The translations under genes and the position numbers were made by a program. Below, one piece after another: positions 14,302 through 23,330 of a stretch of DNA of 33,015 bases (positions are counted from its first letter, which is position 1; every line of letters begins with the position of its first letter). The notes below the pieces were generated by a model. The model saw only the letters and a program-made list of their open reading frames with translations, was not told where the DNA came from and did no database searches. The stretch is from Chlamydiota bacterium (GTDB lineage: Bacteria > Chlamydiota > Chlamydiia > Chlamydiales > Parachlamydiaceae). The stretch covers positions 1 through 33,015 of the forward strand of contig JABDGJ010000008.1 in NCBI GenBank assembly GCA_013286075.1. Direction: 5' to 3'.

Positions 14302-17300
14302 ATGATGACGGCACAAATATTCTTTAGCAATCAGCTTGAAATCTTATATCAGCATCTCAAACGGTCTCTTTTTTTTTCTCCTCTTATAGATCCACTTAGT
14401 CGAAGAATTGTCATTGTCTATGGCCCAGCTATAAAAAGTTGGCTTATGACTCGAATGGCGACAGACCCAGATCTCGGCATTGCTTTTGGCATTGAATTTG
14501 TCTACATTTCCCAAGCATTTCATTCTTTGCTGCAACTGTGTCAATCAAAAAAAGAACATATTCCTTCACGAATGGAAATTTGTTTTGCTATCGAACAGGA
14601 ATTATTGCAAATCATCCGGAATACTGATTCTGCAATGGAAGAAGCAACTGATTGGTCGCCCTTATTTGACTATTTGCACACCACTCTCAATTCCGCAAGA
14701 ATCGATCGTTCTTTTTCCAAAAAAACGGAAAAACGGCTGATTGCTTTGAGCGAACATCTGGCAGATTTGTTTCAAGAATATGGGAGATTTTTCCCGGAAA
14801 TGTTGAGGGAATGGGAAATTGCAAAAACGGAAAAGGATTGGCAAATGTCCTTATGGAACAAAATCTATACAAAATACCCTTGGACCTATGTGGGGAAAGC
14901 TCTACAAAATCCTATTCTTCCCCCACAAGCAACGAGCATTCATTTCTTTTCCATTAGTTTTCTCACACCATCCGAAATTGATTTTCTTGCCAGATTATCT
15001 ACAAAAACTGCTCTCTATTATTATTTATTATCCCCTTGTGCGTTCTTCTGGAGTGATATTCGATCGGACAAAGAAGCTTTCTATATCCAATCGAATTGGA
15101 AAAAAAAGGGTGAAAGAAATTCTTCTGCTCTTCGCCAATTCGATGAATTGTTCAAAGATAGAAACCCGTTGTTAGCAAATTTTGGCCGCTTAGGCAGACA
15201 CATGAGTTCGTCTATCGAAGAATTAGATGCCGTGACACATGCCGATTATCTTCTCCCTAATAGTATCGTAGAAACTCATACTGAAGACGCTTTGCCCGAA
15301 GACATTCATCTTCTTTCTACAGAAAAGCCGTTGTCGCTTCTTCAGGCAATACAATGCGATCTATTGCTAATGAGAAATCCGCTCCAGCAAAAAAAAACGA
15401 TCAATATTGTATCTGATCCGAATTCTATTCAATTACATATTGCTTCTTCTCTGAAAAGAGAAATTGAAATTTTGTATCACAACCTCATTCATCTAATGAC
15501 ACAAGATTCTTCCTTACATCTTGACGATATTCTTGTAATGGCCCCTCAAATCAGCGACTATGTTCCTTACATTCAAAGCGTATTCAGCAACAAGGAAGTT
15601 CCTCTCGATTTTCATGTTCTCGACTTGCCTGCACAAATGCACAGCGAAATAGTACAAGGGTTTTTGCAACTCTTTTCAATAGCTGAAAGCAGATGGGAAA
15701 GCTATCGCATACTAGAATTATTTGCACTTCCCAGCTTTCAACGCCGTCATAAAATCACACTGGATGATTACCAAGTGATTCAACAATGGGTTGAGAAAGG
15801 GGGGATTCTTTGGGGAAGCGATATTGCCCATCGAAATGAAATCTTACAAAGCAAATTGTGCCAAAACGAAATGATAGACAAGAGTCAAATAGGAACTTGG
15901 GAACAGGGCTTTTATCGGCTTTTGCTTGGCTTGACGACTATTGCGCACAACGATTCTTCACAAGAAATTTCTGCAGGGATTGAGGTCGATTTATCCCAAA
16001 GCGAACTCTTAAGCACATGCATTCATCTTTTGCGCTCTCTTCGAGATGATTTGTCCCCTCTTCACGATCAAACCCAAATGACAATAGAAAACTGGGCTAA
16101 CTATTTTCAGTGCCTATTGGAAAATTATTTTGCCCCAGATACAGAAGACTCTGTGTCCACAAATGATTTTATTTTGTTACAAGAACAATTCCAACGATTG
16201 CGCGACTCTTCTTATTTTTTTGCAGAATCACTATTCCCTTTTACCTCGATCCAATCACACTTATTTTCTTTACTTACAGATTGCAAAATTTCTTATCGCG
16301 AAGATTTTCTTTCTTCCATTCGATGTTGTTCTTTACTTCCTTTGCGGTCTATTCCTGCAAAAGTCATTTGCATTCTTGGCTTGCAAGAAGAGCAATTTCC
16401 TAGGCAACATATCCCTTCTTCTCTTCGTTCCTTCGAAAAAAAGAAAACCTCTTCTTATTGCCCTTCTTCTATTGATTTTGATCGGTATTTATTTTTAGAA
16501 ATCTTACATTCCGCACAAGAATTTTTATTGTTCAGTTTCCAAGGATATTCTCCCACAGATGGAAAAGAAATATATCCCTCTTCCCTTGTCCAAGAACTTT
16601 TCTCCTATTGCGATCGCTATTACCAACTAAAAGGAGAAAAAGTATCTACACAATGCATCTTTCGCCACCCTTTTCATTCTTTTGATTCCATCTATTTTTG
16701 CAATAAGAAAGGATACTATAATTATTCACAATTCGATTTTCAAATAAGCACATTATTACAAAAACCAAAAGCTGGTTTTCATAGTTTTCTTACAACTTTT
16801 GTAAAACGGGAACAGAAGAAAGAAGTAGGGCATTTTCCAATCCTCAGTAAACACCTCACTGCACTGACAAAAAATCCTATTAAATTTCATTTGAATATGA
16901 CATTGGGAATGTATTTGCAGAAAGAACAAGAAATACAAGAGGAGGAAAAATTTCTTCTTTCTCCTTTGGAAAAATACCAATTAAAACAACTCTTATTCAA
17001 AAAACCTTTTGAAAAGGTGATCGAACATGGAGAAAGGGAGGGAATATTTCCTCTCGGCTTATGTAAAGAGATTGCCGTGGATACCTTGCGATCCGAAATA
17101 GAAACTATCTACGACTGTTTTTCTAAGCACTCTCTTCATCCATCTGACCTGTTTGTCATGGAGTTTTCTTCGTCTTGCGTTTCTCCTACCTTACTTGAAA
17201 ACCATCATTGGCTATTTCCTCCAATACGAATTTCCTTACATGATACATTGTCTGTTTCCATTACAGGAAAAATACCACATGCATCCAGACAAGGATTAGT

Positions 17301-17736
17301 CGCTATGACAAAAGGTTCTCTCACAGACTTATGGAAAATATGGCCCGAATTTCTTTTGTATTGTTGTGGGGCAAACCAATATCCCGATCAATTTCAAAAG
17401 AAATTACTTCTTCCAATGATCAATAAAGAAAAGGAGAGTTTTTTTGAGGATCCAATCCCACACTTATCCCGATTCATCCGCTACTACTTTCAGTGTCTAC
17501 AAGATTGTTCTCCTTTGATGCCTGATTGGATTTCTCCTCTATTAGAAAAAGACGTCACCGGATTAGAACAAAAAATGTTTGGACTATTTACCCATTCTTT
17601 TGGTTATGCGGATCCTTATGTACGTTGGGTATTTCATAAAAAAAAGCTACCAGAATCAAAATTGATGATACAGAATTGGCATTCGACTGCTGAGGAACAA
17701 CTGCAAGATATTCATCATCATTGGAAAGAAAAGTGA
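14302..17736 (+). CDS. recC: Exodeoxyribonuclease V gamma subunit (RecC)
   Basis: RecC is the scaffold of the RecBCD helicase-nuclease; its inactivated helicase and nuclease folds hold the DNA and recognise Chi. The 1144-aa product matches the usual RecC length (about 1100). Typical segments are RNPLLANFGRLGRHM near residues 290-305, ILVMAPQISDYVPYI around residue 412, the leucine-rich helicase-like core, CILGLQEEQFPR near residue 690 and FSFQGYSPTDGKEIYPSSLV near residue 745, equivalent to the E. coli FIGRSIQDNSERYPSVLV region. ATG at 14302 (or 14305) is chosen because the frame upstream to 14233 overlaps the LysE gene. Its stop overlaps recB as GTGA. No recD lies next to it, which is common in chlamydiae where recD is elsewhere. 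Confidence 0.93.
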   Translation: MMTAQIFFSNQLEILYQHLKRSLFFSPLIDPLSRRIVIVYGPAIKSWLMTRMATDPDLGIAFGIEFVYISQAFHSLLQLCQSKKEHIPSRMEICFAIEQELLQIIRNTDSAMEEATDWSPLFDYLHTTLNSARIDRSFSKKTEKRLIALSEHLADLFQEYGRFFPEMLREWEIAKTEKDWQMSLWNKIYTKYPWTYVGKALQNPILPPQATSIHFFSISFLTPSEIDFLARLSTKTALYYYLLSPCAFFWSDIRSDKEAFYIQSNWKKKGERNSSALRQFDELFKDRNPLLANFGRLGRHMSSSIEELDAVTHADYLLPNSIVETHTEDALPEDIHLLSTEKPLSLLQAIQCDLLLMRNPLQQKKTINIVSDPNSIQLHIASSLKREIEILYHNLIHLMTQDSSLHLDDILVMAPQISDYVPYIQSVFSNKEVPLDFHVLDLPAQMHSEIVQGFLQLFSIAESRWESYRILELFALPSFQRRHKITLDDYQVIQQWVEKGGILWGSDIAHRNEILQSKLCQNEMIDKSQIGTWEQGFYRLLLGLTTIAHNDSSQEISAGIEVDLSQSELLSTCIHLLRSLRDDLSPLHDQTQMTIENWANYFQCLLENYFAPDTEDSVSTNDFILLQEQFQRLRDSSYFFAESLFPFTSIQSHLFSLLTDCKISYREDFLSSIRCCSLLPLRSIPAKVICILGLQEEQFPRQHIPSSLRSFEKKKTSSYCPSSIDFDRYLFLEILHSAQEFLLFSFQGYSPTDGKEIYPSSLVQELFSYCDRYYQLKGEKVSTQCIFRHPFHSFDSIYFCNKKGYYNYSQFDFQISTLLQKPKAGFHSFLTTFVKREQKKEVGHFPILSKHLTALTKNPIKFHLNMTLGMYLQKEQEIQEEEKFLLSPLEKYQLKQLLFKKPFEKVIEHGEREGIFPLGLCKEIAVDTLRSEIETIYDCFSKHSLHPSDLFVMEFSSSCVSPTLLENHHWLFPPIRISLHDTLSVSITGKIPHASRQGLVAMTKGSLTDLWKIWPEFLLYCCGANQYPDQFQKKLLLPMINKEKESFFEDPIPHLSRFIRYYFQCLQDCSPLMPDWISPLLEKDVTGLEQKMFGLFTHSFGYADPYVRWVFHKKKLPESKLMIQNWHSTAEEQLQDIHHHWKEK

Positions 17737-20700
17737 AACCATTTGACGTACTCGATAGACATACATTTATACACCAACACCTTCTTTTAGAAGCTTCTGC
17801 AGGAACTGGAAAAACATTCTCCATCCAACACATTGTGACTCGTCTTCTTCTTGCCACAAATAAAGGAGAAGAACCACTTCTTCTTTCTCAAATTTTACTT
17901 GTTACTTTTACCCGCGCAGCGACTCGTGACTTAAAATATCGGGTTCGGACAAACTTACAAGAAAGCTTGCACCTCTTAGAATCTTCTCTCTACGGAAAAG
18001 ATTCTCAAAAGATTCCAGATTATATCCAAGCCATCATAGAAACAGGAAAAGAAGCGGTGGAAAAAGCTCGTAATAGACTGCAAGAAGCTTTACTCCTATT
18101 TGACCAAGCCTCTATCTTTACCATTCACTCTTTTTGTGCAAGAATGCTTCGCCAGTTTCCATTGGCAGGAGACCTTGGGCTTCATGCTCATGTGTCTGAA
18201 GAACATTCTTCAGATAAAGAAAAAAGACAAATAATTGCCGATTTTTTTCGAACAGAATTGGATTGGAATCTATTTTTTCCTGCCCAAATTGCGATTTTGC
18301 TGAAGGGCGATCCCAATCAACAAAAACTTATTCGTCTTATGCAAAGGCAATATTCTTTTCCTCCGTTTTCGACAAGTCAGGAGATGTTTTTTCAATGGTC
18401 TGAAAAAATGAATAGCGTAAAGATCCGATGGAATATCCTTCCAGAAAAACTCCTCGAAGATTTCATTGTACAATCTTCCCATTATCGAAACCACACACAA
18501 GGAATGACGAAAAAAGAAGTAGCTGCAAAAATTGCCGTTTTCGCTCATCTGTTCGGGAAAAATCAGTGGACGATGAAAGAGCTCAATGATCTTGTGCAGG
18601 AAGGATTGCTCTGGATAGATGCTCTGCACCCTTCTTTGCAAAAAAAAGGAAATCTCGAACAAGAAAAATTGCACTATCCTCATTTTACAGAAGAGATAAG
18701 AAAATCTCTCGATCCGCTCATACGCTCTGCAAGAGATTTTTCTACTATTTTATCTCGTGTGGCGGCTGCATGCGGACAATTATTGCAAAGACGTCAATTA
18801 GAAAATGAAAAATTATCTCCGGACGACCTTTTATACAAGATGGGGCAAGCGATTCATCGTCCCTCTTTTGTGCACCACATTCGAGAACAGTACCAAGCGG
18901 CGATCATCGACGAATTTCAAGATACTGATCCGTTGCAATGGGAAATTTTTAGAAAGATTTTTTTTGCAGAACATCGGGAATGGAAAGGATATTGCCATCT
19001 TGTAGGAGATCCTAAGCAATCTATCTATTCGTTTAGACAAGCTGACATTTATACCTATTTGGATGCTGCTAAAACGATTGGAGAGAATGGCTGCTATTCT
19101 CTTACAACCAATTATCGCTCCCATCGTAATTTGATTTATGCCTTAAACGCCTTATTTTCTTCCGAAAATCTCCCTTCTTTTATTGCTTTACCCACTATTT
19201 CTCATTTTCTATCTTATGAGCCTGTTCATCCCCCTTCTACAGTTGACGGAGAAACGATCAGGGATCATCGAGGAGCGGTTCACTTTTTTTGTTGTGATCG
19301 AACAGATCACACAAACAAGCAAATCGACTCCGAAAGAGATATTTTTTTTCCATTTATCCTACAAGAAATTCGAAGAATTCATGAAGAACAGAAATATCCA
19401 TTCAGCAGATTTGCTGTCTTAGTCAGCGATCGATACCAAGGGTCTCGATTAGCGGAATTTTTTGATGAATATGGAATGCCTTATCATTTGCAAAGAGGAA
19501 CGACAATCACCCTTTCGAATTCCCTTGAATTATTTAAGCAATGCATGGAAATAATTTTGGATCCGCAAGACAAAGGGCGAATTCGGATCGCACTTGCAGG
19601 TTCTTTCATTGGTTGGAATTGCGAAGAAATTCAAAATGACCATTTATTTTCTTACGCCCTCCATTGGATACACGAATTGAGAAACCACCTGTTTGACAAA
19701 GGATTTGCCTCTTTTTTCGAACAATTCATACGACAACAGACAAAACCAAATGGAAAAAGAATAATCGAAGTCATTATGGAACAAAATGATGGAATGCACC
19801 TATATGAAGATTTAGAACATATTGCTCATTTAGTAATCAAATACCAGGGAACAGAATGGAAAAATCTAGAAGGAATCTCCTTGTTTCTCAATCAATTGCG
19901 AGAATGGGGTAAAAATGGGGACGATAGAATCCAGAGATTTCAAGACCCTATGTCAGAAGGGGTAAAAATTGCAACAATTCACGTCAGTAAAGGGTTGGAA
20001 TTCCCCATTGTATTTGCTCTTGGGCTAATCAATCGACATCATCGGCAAGAAGATGTAATTCCTTTCCATGATAATGGTAAAAAAATATGGGCGGTGGCAA
20101 ACAAACAATCACAAGAATACCAAAAATATTGTGAAGAACAAGATGCAGAAAAGATAAGGCAGCTTTATGTTGCCTGTACACGGGCGAAAGTTCGATTATA
20201 TATCCCAGCGATTTTCCATCCCTCTCAGGAAAAAATAGCCTATGGAGAGACCTCTCCTCTTGATCTTTTCTTTGCTCGCCTAGGGCAACGCTCCTGCTCC
20301 TACGAAGAATTATATGAAAGAATTGCTTCTGGTTATGCGCCACACATAAAAAATTTTCTGCACGAGATGGGGAAATCTCATTCCATCAGTTACTCACTCG
20401 ATGAGAAACACAATCCTTCCTCGCTTGTTCAACCACACTTTTCCACTTTAGTTTCGCCACCTCAGCCGGCTATTTCTTTCTCCCAAGTGAGAGTTTCTTC
20501 TTTTTCTTCTTTAGTCGCTCATGGGCCTCAAAAAGAAATACCTTTTATTTCGGTGAATAAAAATAGACATACATTACCTGCACACGCAGAGACGGGAAAA
20601 TTTCTTCATACGATTCTTCAAAAAATTTCCTTTCGAGATTTCGCTTCGTTGCATAGCGAACAAGAAGCCATTCCGTTGATACAACCTTTTATTCAGGATA

Positions 20701-22046
20701 CATTTTTTGAAGAATGGCTAGAAGTGATTACGAGTATGATCTATCGAACTCTCTCAATCGAAATTTCTCAGATTTCTCCAGGGTTTTGCTTGTCACTCCT
20801 TGAACCTCATCACGTCTATCGCGAAATGCCATTTATTTTTTCACAAACGGAGAAAAATTTGGAACTGGGCCATTCCGATCGAGATAGATTCATGAAAGGA
20901 GTGATTGATCTATTATTTTTTTATAATGGGCATTATTATCTTGTCGATTGGAAAACAAATTGGTTAGGAGAAAATGAGGAAGCCTACCATACGCCTCAAT
21001 TAGAAATTGCTATGGAAAAGAATTCTTACTATGTACAAGCCAATATTTATAAAGAAATGGCAAGAAAATATCTGAAAGTCACAGAAAAAAGATCTTTTAA
21101 GGAGTGTTTTGGAGGAGTATTCTATCTATTTTTAAGAGGCCTGGCACCAGGTAAAAATACTGGAATTTATTTTTATCCCCTTTTTTTATTTTACTGTTTT
21201 TTTTCATTGCTCGGAGAAACTTCTCTAGACGAATTCTCTGCTCGAGAAGAATTTACCCAAGAGATGCTTGACTTACAAAAACTATGCGAAGAGGGGGGAA
21301 AAGAGTTACTGGGAGAAACAACCTATTTATTGCTAGGGTTAGATGCGGATACCCCTCCTTGCATCGCTTTTTACGGTGATAAAGAAAGGAATGACAAAGT
21401 TCGAATTACTTTCATTAATGGGATCTTGAATACGTACCAAGATGTATTGGATTCTGTCGAATTATTATGTACATCGCATGGAAGAACAAAAATACACTAT
21501 ATTTGTCGGCCTACGCAAGGATGGACCTGGGATATTTCTCTTGCCGTGATGGTAAAACTCGCCTTTACATTTGGGTATAGATCAAGTTGTTGTTATCTTC
21601 TCGCTGATGTATGGCGCTCCTTGATTGAGGAAATGGGAGGCGTTGAAGGAGGGGGGACCATCATGCACTATGGACATAGTTTGGGGGGAAGTGAAACTGA
21701 CAGAGCCTGTGAATTATTGACCCCGGAAGAGCAAAAAATGATTCGGGTCATTACCTTTGGATCGCCAACCTTAGTTCGAGATCAAGGCTTTCAAAAAGTA
21801 CTAAATATTGTGAGTATGAATGATGGTGTATCTAGTTTATTTTTAGACCCTAATGGTCATATTCAGGCTTTTTTTGATCCAAACACGAACGTCAAATACT
21901 ATGGAACGTTGAATTACACAGGATTTTTTTTCGATTCTTCTGCATGGCCTATGGATCACTTATTGAATGGACCCACCTATGGCCCTCTCCTTTGGAAAAT
22001 GGGCGAAGAATTTCTCCAAGAATTTCCCCCTATCGATTTCCATTAG
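17733..22046 (+). CDS. recB: Exodeoxyribonuclease V beta subunit (RecB) fused in frame to an unrelated C-terminal module
   Basis: RecB is the 3'-5' helicase and sole nuclease of RecBCD. GTG at 17733 overlaps the recC stop as GTGA and is preferred to TTG at 17721. Seen in order are Walker A (ASAGTGKTF, K27), LVTFTRAAT, FTIHSFCARML, IIDEFQDTDPLQW, GDPKQSIYSFRQADI, TIHVSKGLEFPIVF and VACTRAK, then the nuclease motifs GVIDLL (D1059) and DWKTN (D1072, K1074) and FGGVFYLFLRG. RecB should end near GIYFYP at residue 1149, as it does in relatives, but the frame runs on for 288 more residues with no stop. After a hydrophobic LFLFYCFFSLLGE this tail carries a GHSLGG motif and is not RecB. The protein is 1437 aa against about 1150 expected. 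The junction contains T7 and T8 tracts at 21181-21187 and 21197-21204. Confidence 0.93.
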   Translation: MKPFDVLDRHTFIHQHLLLEASAGTGKTFSIQHIVTRLLLATNKGEEPLLLSQILLVTFTRAATRDLKYRVRTNLQESLHLLESSLYGKDSQKIPDYIQAIIETGKEAVEKARNRLQEALLLFDQASIFTIHSFCARMLRQFPLAGDLGLHAHVSEEHSSDKEKRQIIADFFRTELDWNLFFPAQIAILLKGDPNQQKLIRLMQRQYSFPPFSTSQEMFFQWSEKMNSVKIRWNILPEKLLEDFIVQSSHYRNHTQGMTKKEVAAKIAVFAHLFGKNQWTMKELNDLVQEGLLWIDALHPSLQKKGNLEQEKLHYPHFTEEIRKSLDPLIRSARDFSTILSRVAAACGQLLQRRQLENEKLSPDDLLYKMGQAIHRPSFVHHIREQYQAAIIDEFQDTDPLQWEIFRKIFFAEHREWKGYCHLVGDPKQSIYSFRQADIYTYLDAAKTIGENGCYSLTTNYRSHRNLIYALNALFSSENLPSFIALPTISHFLSYEPVHPPSTVDGETIRDHRGAVHFFCCDRTDHTNKQIDSERDIFFPFILQEIRRIHEEQKYPFSRFAVLVSDRYQGSRLAEFFDEYGMPYHLQRGTTITLSNSLELFKQCMEIILDPQDKGRIRIALAGSFIGWNCEEIQNDHLFSYALHWIHELRNHLFDKGFASFFEQFIRQQTKPNGKRIIEVIMEQNDGMHLYEDLEHIAHLVIKYQGTEWKNLEGISLFLNQLREWGKNGDDRIQRFQDPMSEGVKIATIHVSKGLEFPIVFALGLINRHHRQEDVIPFHDNGKKIWAVANKQSQEYQKYCEEQDAEKIRQLYVACTRAKVRLYIPAIFHPSQEKIAYGETSPLDLFFARLGQRSCSYEELYERIASGYAPHIKNFLHEMGKSHSISYSLDEKHNPSSLVQPHFSTLVSPPQPAISFSQVRVSSFSSLVAHGPQKEIPFISVNKNRHTLPAHAETGKFLHTILQKISFRDFASLHSEQEAIPLIQPFIQDTFFEEWLEVITSMIYRTLSIEISQISPGFCLSLLEPHHVYREMPFIFSQTEKNLELGHSDRDRFMKGVIDLLFFYNGHYYLVDWKTNWLGENEEAYHTPQLEIAMEKNSYYVQANIYKEMARKYLKVTEKRSFKECFGGVFYLFLRGLAPGKNTGIYFYPLFLFYCFFSLLGETSLDEFSAREEFTQEMLDLQKLCEEGGKELLGETTYLLLGLDADTPPCIAFYGDKERNDKVRITFINGILNTYQDVLDSVELLCTSHGRTKIHYICRPTQGWTWDISLAVMVKLAFTFGYRSSCCYLLADVWRSLIEEMGGVEGGGTIMHYGHSLGGSETDRACELLTPEEQKMIRVITFGSPTLVRDQGFQKVLNIVSMNDGVSSLFLDPNGHIQAFFDPNTNVKYYGTLNYTGFFFDSSAWPMDHLLNGPTYGPLLWKMGEEFLQEFPPIDFH
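21264..22046 (+). other. C-terminal GHSLGG module of the RecB fusion (possible separate gene)
   Basis: From an in-frame ATG at 21264 (residue 1178 of the fusion) 260 residues follow that resemble uncharacterised chlamydial proteins, perhaps the DUF687 group. They contain VRITFINGILNTYQDVLDSV, HYICRPTQGWTWDI, and MHYGHSLGGSETDRACELL with the serine or histidine environment of an alpha/beta-hydrolase-like GxSxG variant (G1314-H-S-L-G-G), then MIRVITFGSPTLV. The last is like the strand and loop after the nucleophile elbow in lipases. The family is a guess from pattern. It may be translated only as part of RecB, or also from its own start, but no good ribosome site precedes the ATG. Confidence 0.55.
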
Positions 22047-22047
22047 A

Positions 22048-22189
22048 CTTGCATAATCTCTGCCCTTGCCCTTGCCCGAAAAAATGAGAACTGTTGATTA
22101 GTATCGTGTCTATGCTGGTGAAAATGGCTTAAAAGCAACAACAATAGGGCACGGGCATGGGCAAGGGCAGGGGTTGTTGGTTATGCAAG
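22048..22189. repeat. Long imperfect inverted repeat between convergent recB and ruvA
   Basis: The left arm has CTTGCATAA (22048-22056) and CTGCCCTTGCCCTTGCCCG (22060-22078). The right arm has CGGGCATGGGCAAGGGCAG (22152-22170) and TTATGCAAG (22181-22189). The 9-bp outer arms pair perfectly and the 19-bp inner arms with one mismatch, around a 73-nt centre. The arms are much more GC-rich than their surroundings. It fills the whole 151-bp gap between two convergent genes and could act as a bidirectional terminator, or be a MITE- or REP-like element. Confidence 0.8.
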
Positions 22190-22197
22190 CGATCCAT

Positions 22198-22791
22198 TTA
22201 CAGATGTTTTAGAGCAATCGTAATAAGGGAAGGAAGATCTACGGTAGCAGAAACTTCTTTTAAGCTGATCGTAATCGCTTTTTGAGCAGCTTGTTGGCTG
22301 TATCCTAGGTGCATCAATGCTTGTATGGCATCTTGTGAAAAATGACTTTGGTGTTTGGGTAAAGAAGAAGAAGAGTGTACTGGTAAGAACGAAGGAAGTT
22401 TATCTTTTAGTTCAACGATTAACCGTTCTGCCGTTTTCTTGCCTACTCCAGGGACGCGGCAAAGAATTGATACTTCTTGCTCTCCAATTGCTTTTTCCAA
22501 TTCGTGAAAACTGAGATTGCCAATCAAATTGAGAGCCAGTTTAGGACCGATTCCAGTCACGTTCATCAATACTTCAAAAGCATCCCGCTCTTGACTATCG
22601 AGGAATCCATATAACGTTTGTGAAAGTTCCCGAACGACAAAAGTAGTGTGAAATTGGACAATTTGGCCCAGTGGAGGTAATTCATTCGCCAGTCGAGGCG
22701 GAATGGAAAGAAAATAGCCAATTCCTTGGATTTCAACGACGACGTAGGTTGGTTGGATAGATGTCAAAACACCTTTGAGATAAGCAAACAT
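22198..22791 (-). CDS. ruvA: Holliday junction DNA helicase subunit RuvA
   Basis: RuvA binds the four-way junction as a tetramer and targets the RuvB motor for branch migration. From ATG at 22791 the protein is 197 aa, the usual size, beginning MFAYLKGVLTSI in place of the common MIGRLRG. The OB-fold N-terminal domain is followed by two helix-hairpin-helix motifs, VTGIGPKLALNLIG (about residue 78) and VPGVGKKTAERLIVELKDKL (about residue 113), and a C-terminal domain (ALMHLGYSQQAAQKAI) that contacts RuvB. The frame extends to 22851 inside ruvC, but the conserved part begins at 22791, 11 nt after the ruvC stop. ruvB is not in the window. The stop faces the inverted repeat at 22048-22189. Confidence 0.95.
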   Translation of the reverse strand: MFAYLKGVLTSIQPTYVVVEIQGIGYFLSIPPRLANELPPLGQIVQFHTTFVVRELSQTLYGFLDSQERDAFEVLMNVTGIGPKLALNLIGNLSFHELEKAIGEQEVSILCRVPGVGKKTAERLIVELKDKLPSFLPVHSSSSLPKHQSHFSQDAIQALMHLGYSQQAAQKAITISLKEVSATVDLPSLITIALKHL

Positions 22792-22802
22792 ATAAAAATT
22801 AA

Positions 22803-23330
22803 CTATATTTCGTGGTTTTTTTCTGTGTGCAAAGACCGCTGCAAATGACAAATGGCAAGGGCAAGGGCATCTGCTGCATCTGCGGGTTCTGGCAATTCAG
22901 AAAGAGACAACCGCATCTGCACCATTTTTTGCACTTGGTATTTGCTTGCCCTTCCATTGCCCGCTACCGCTTTTTTAGCAACGGCGGGCTCATATTGGAA
23001 AACAGCGATTCCTTTTTTCTTTGCTGCAATCATGATAATTCCTCTTGCCATGCCAAGTTTCAATATACCTTGGACATTCTGTCCCGTTGCCGGCAAATAC
23101 TGGGTTTCGACGACTAATGCGGTGGGCTTATAGGTATCGATGAGTTTTTCAATTCCGTCATGAATCACGAGATAGCGGTCTGATAGCTTATAAGAAAGAG
23201 GGGGTCGAATGCAGCCATAGTCCAAAGGTTTTAAAATTCCTTGCTGGGATTGTATAATTCCGTAGCCACTCACTTGCGTTCCTGGGTCTACTCCTATGAT
23301 AATCGATGAATCTAGAGCAAGATGATTCAT
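22803..23330 (-). CDS. ruvC: Holliday junction resolvase RuvC
   Basis: RuvC is the dimeric endonuclease that cuts Holliday junctions delivered by RuvAB. The 175-aa protein has the RNase-H-like fold signatures: IIGVDPGTQVSGYG with catalytic D15, LVVETQYLP with E75, and PEPADAADALALAICH near the C-terminus supplying the last two acidic residues. Its size is normal. The ATG at 23330 overlaps the stop of the preceding coiled-coil gene as ATGA, and ruvA follows after 11 nt, so the three are one operon. The order coiled-coil gene, ruvC, ruvA is what I recall for C. trachomatis CT503-CT501. Confidence 0.95.
   Translation of the reverse strand: MNHLALDSSIIIGVDPGTQVSGYGIIQSQQGILKPLDYGCIRPPLSYKLSDRYLVIHDGIEKLIDTYKPTALVVETQYLPATGQNVQGILKLGMARGIIMIAAKKKGIAVFQYEPAVAKKAVAGNGRASKYQVQKMVQMRLSLSELPEPADAADALALAICHLQRSLHTEKNHEI

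Noticed and set aside
16130..16498. Plus-strand 122-codon frame inside recC
   Set aside because: It is an alternative frame of recC with biased composition and no start signals.
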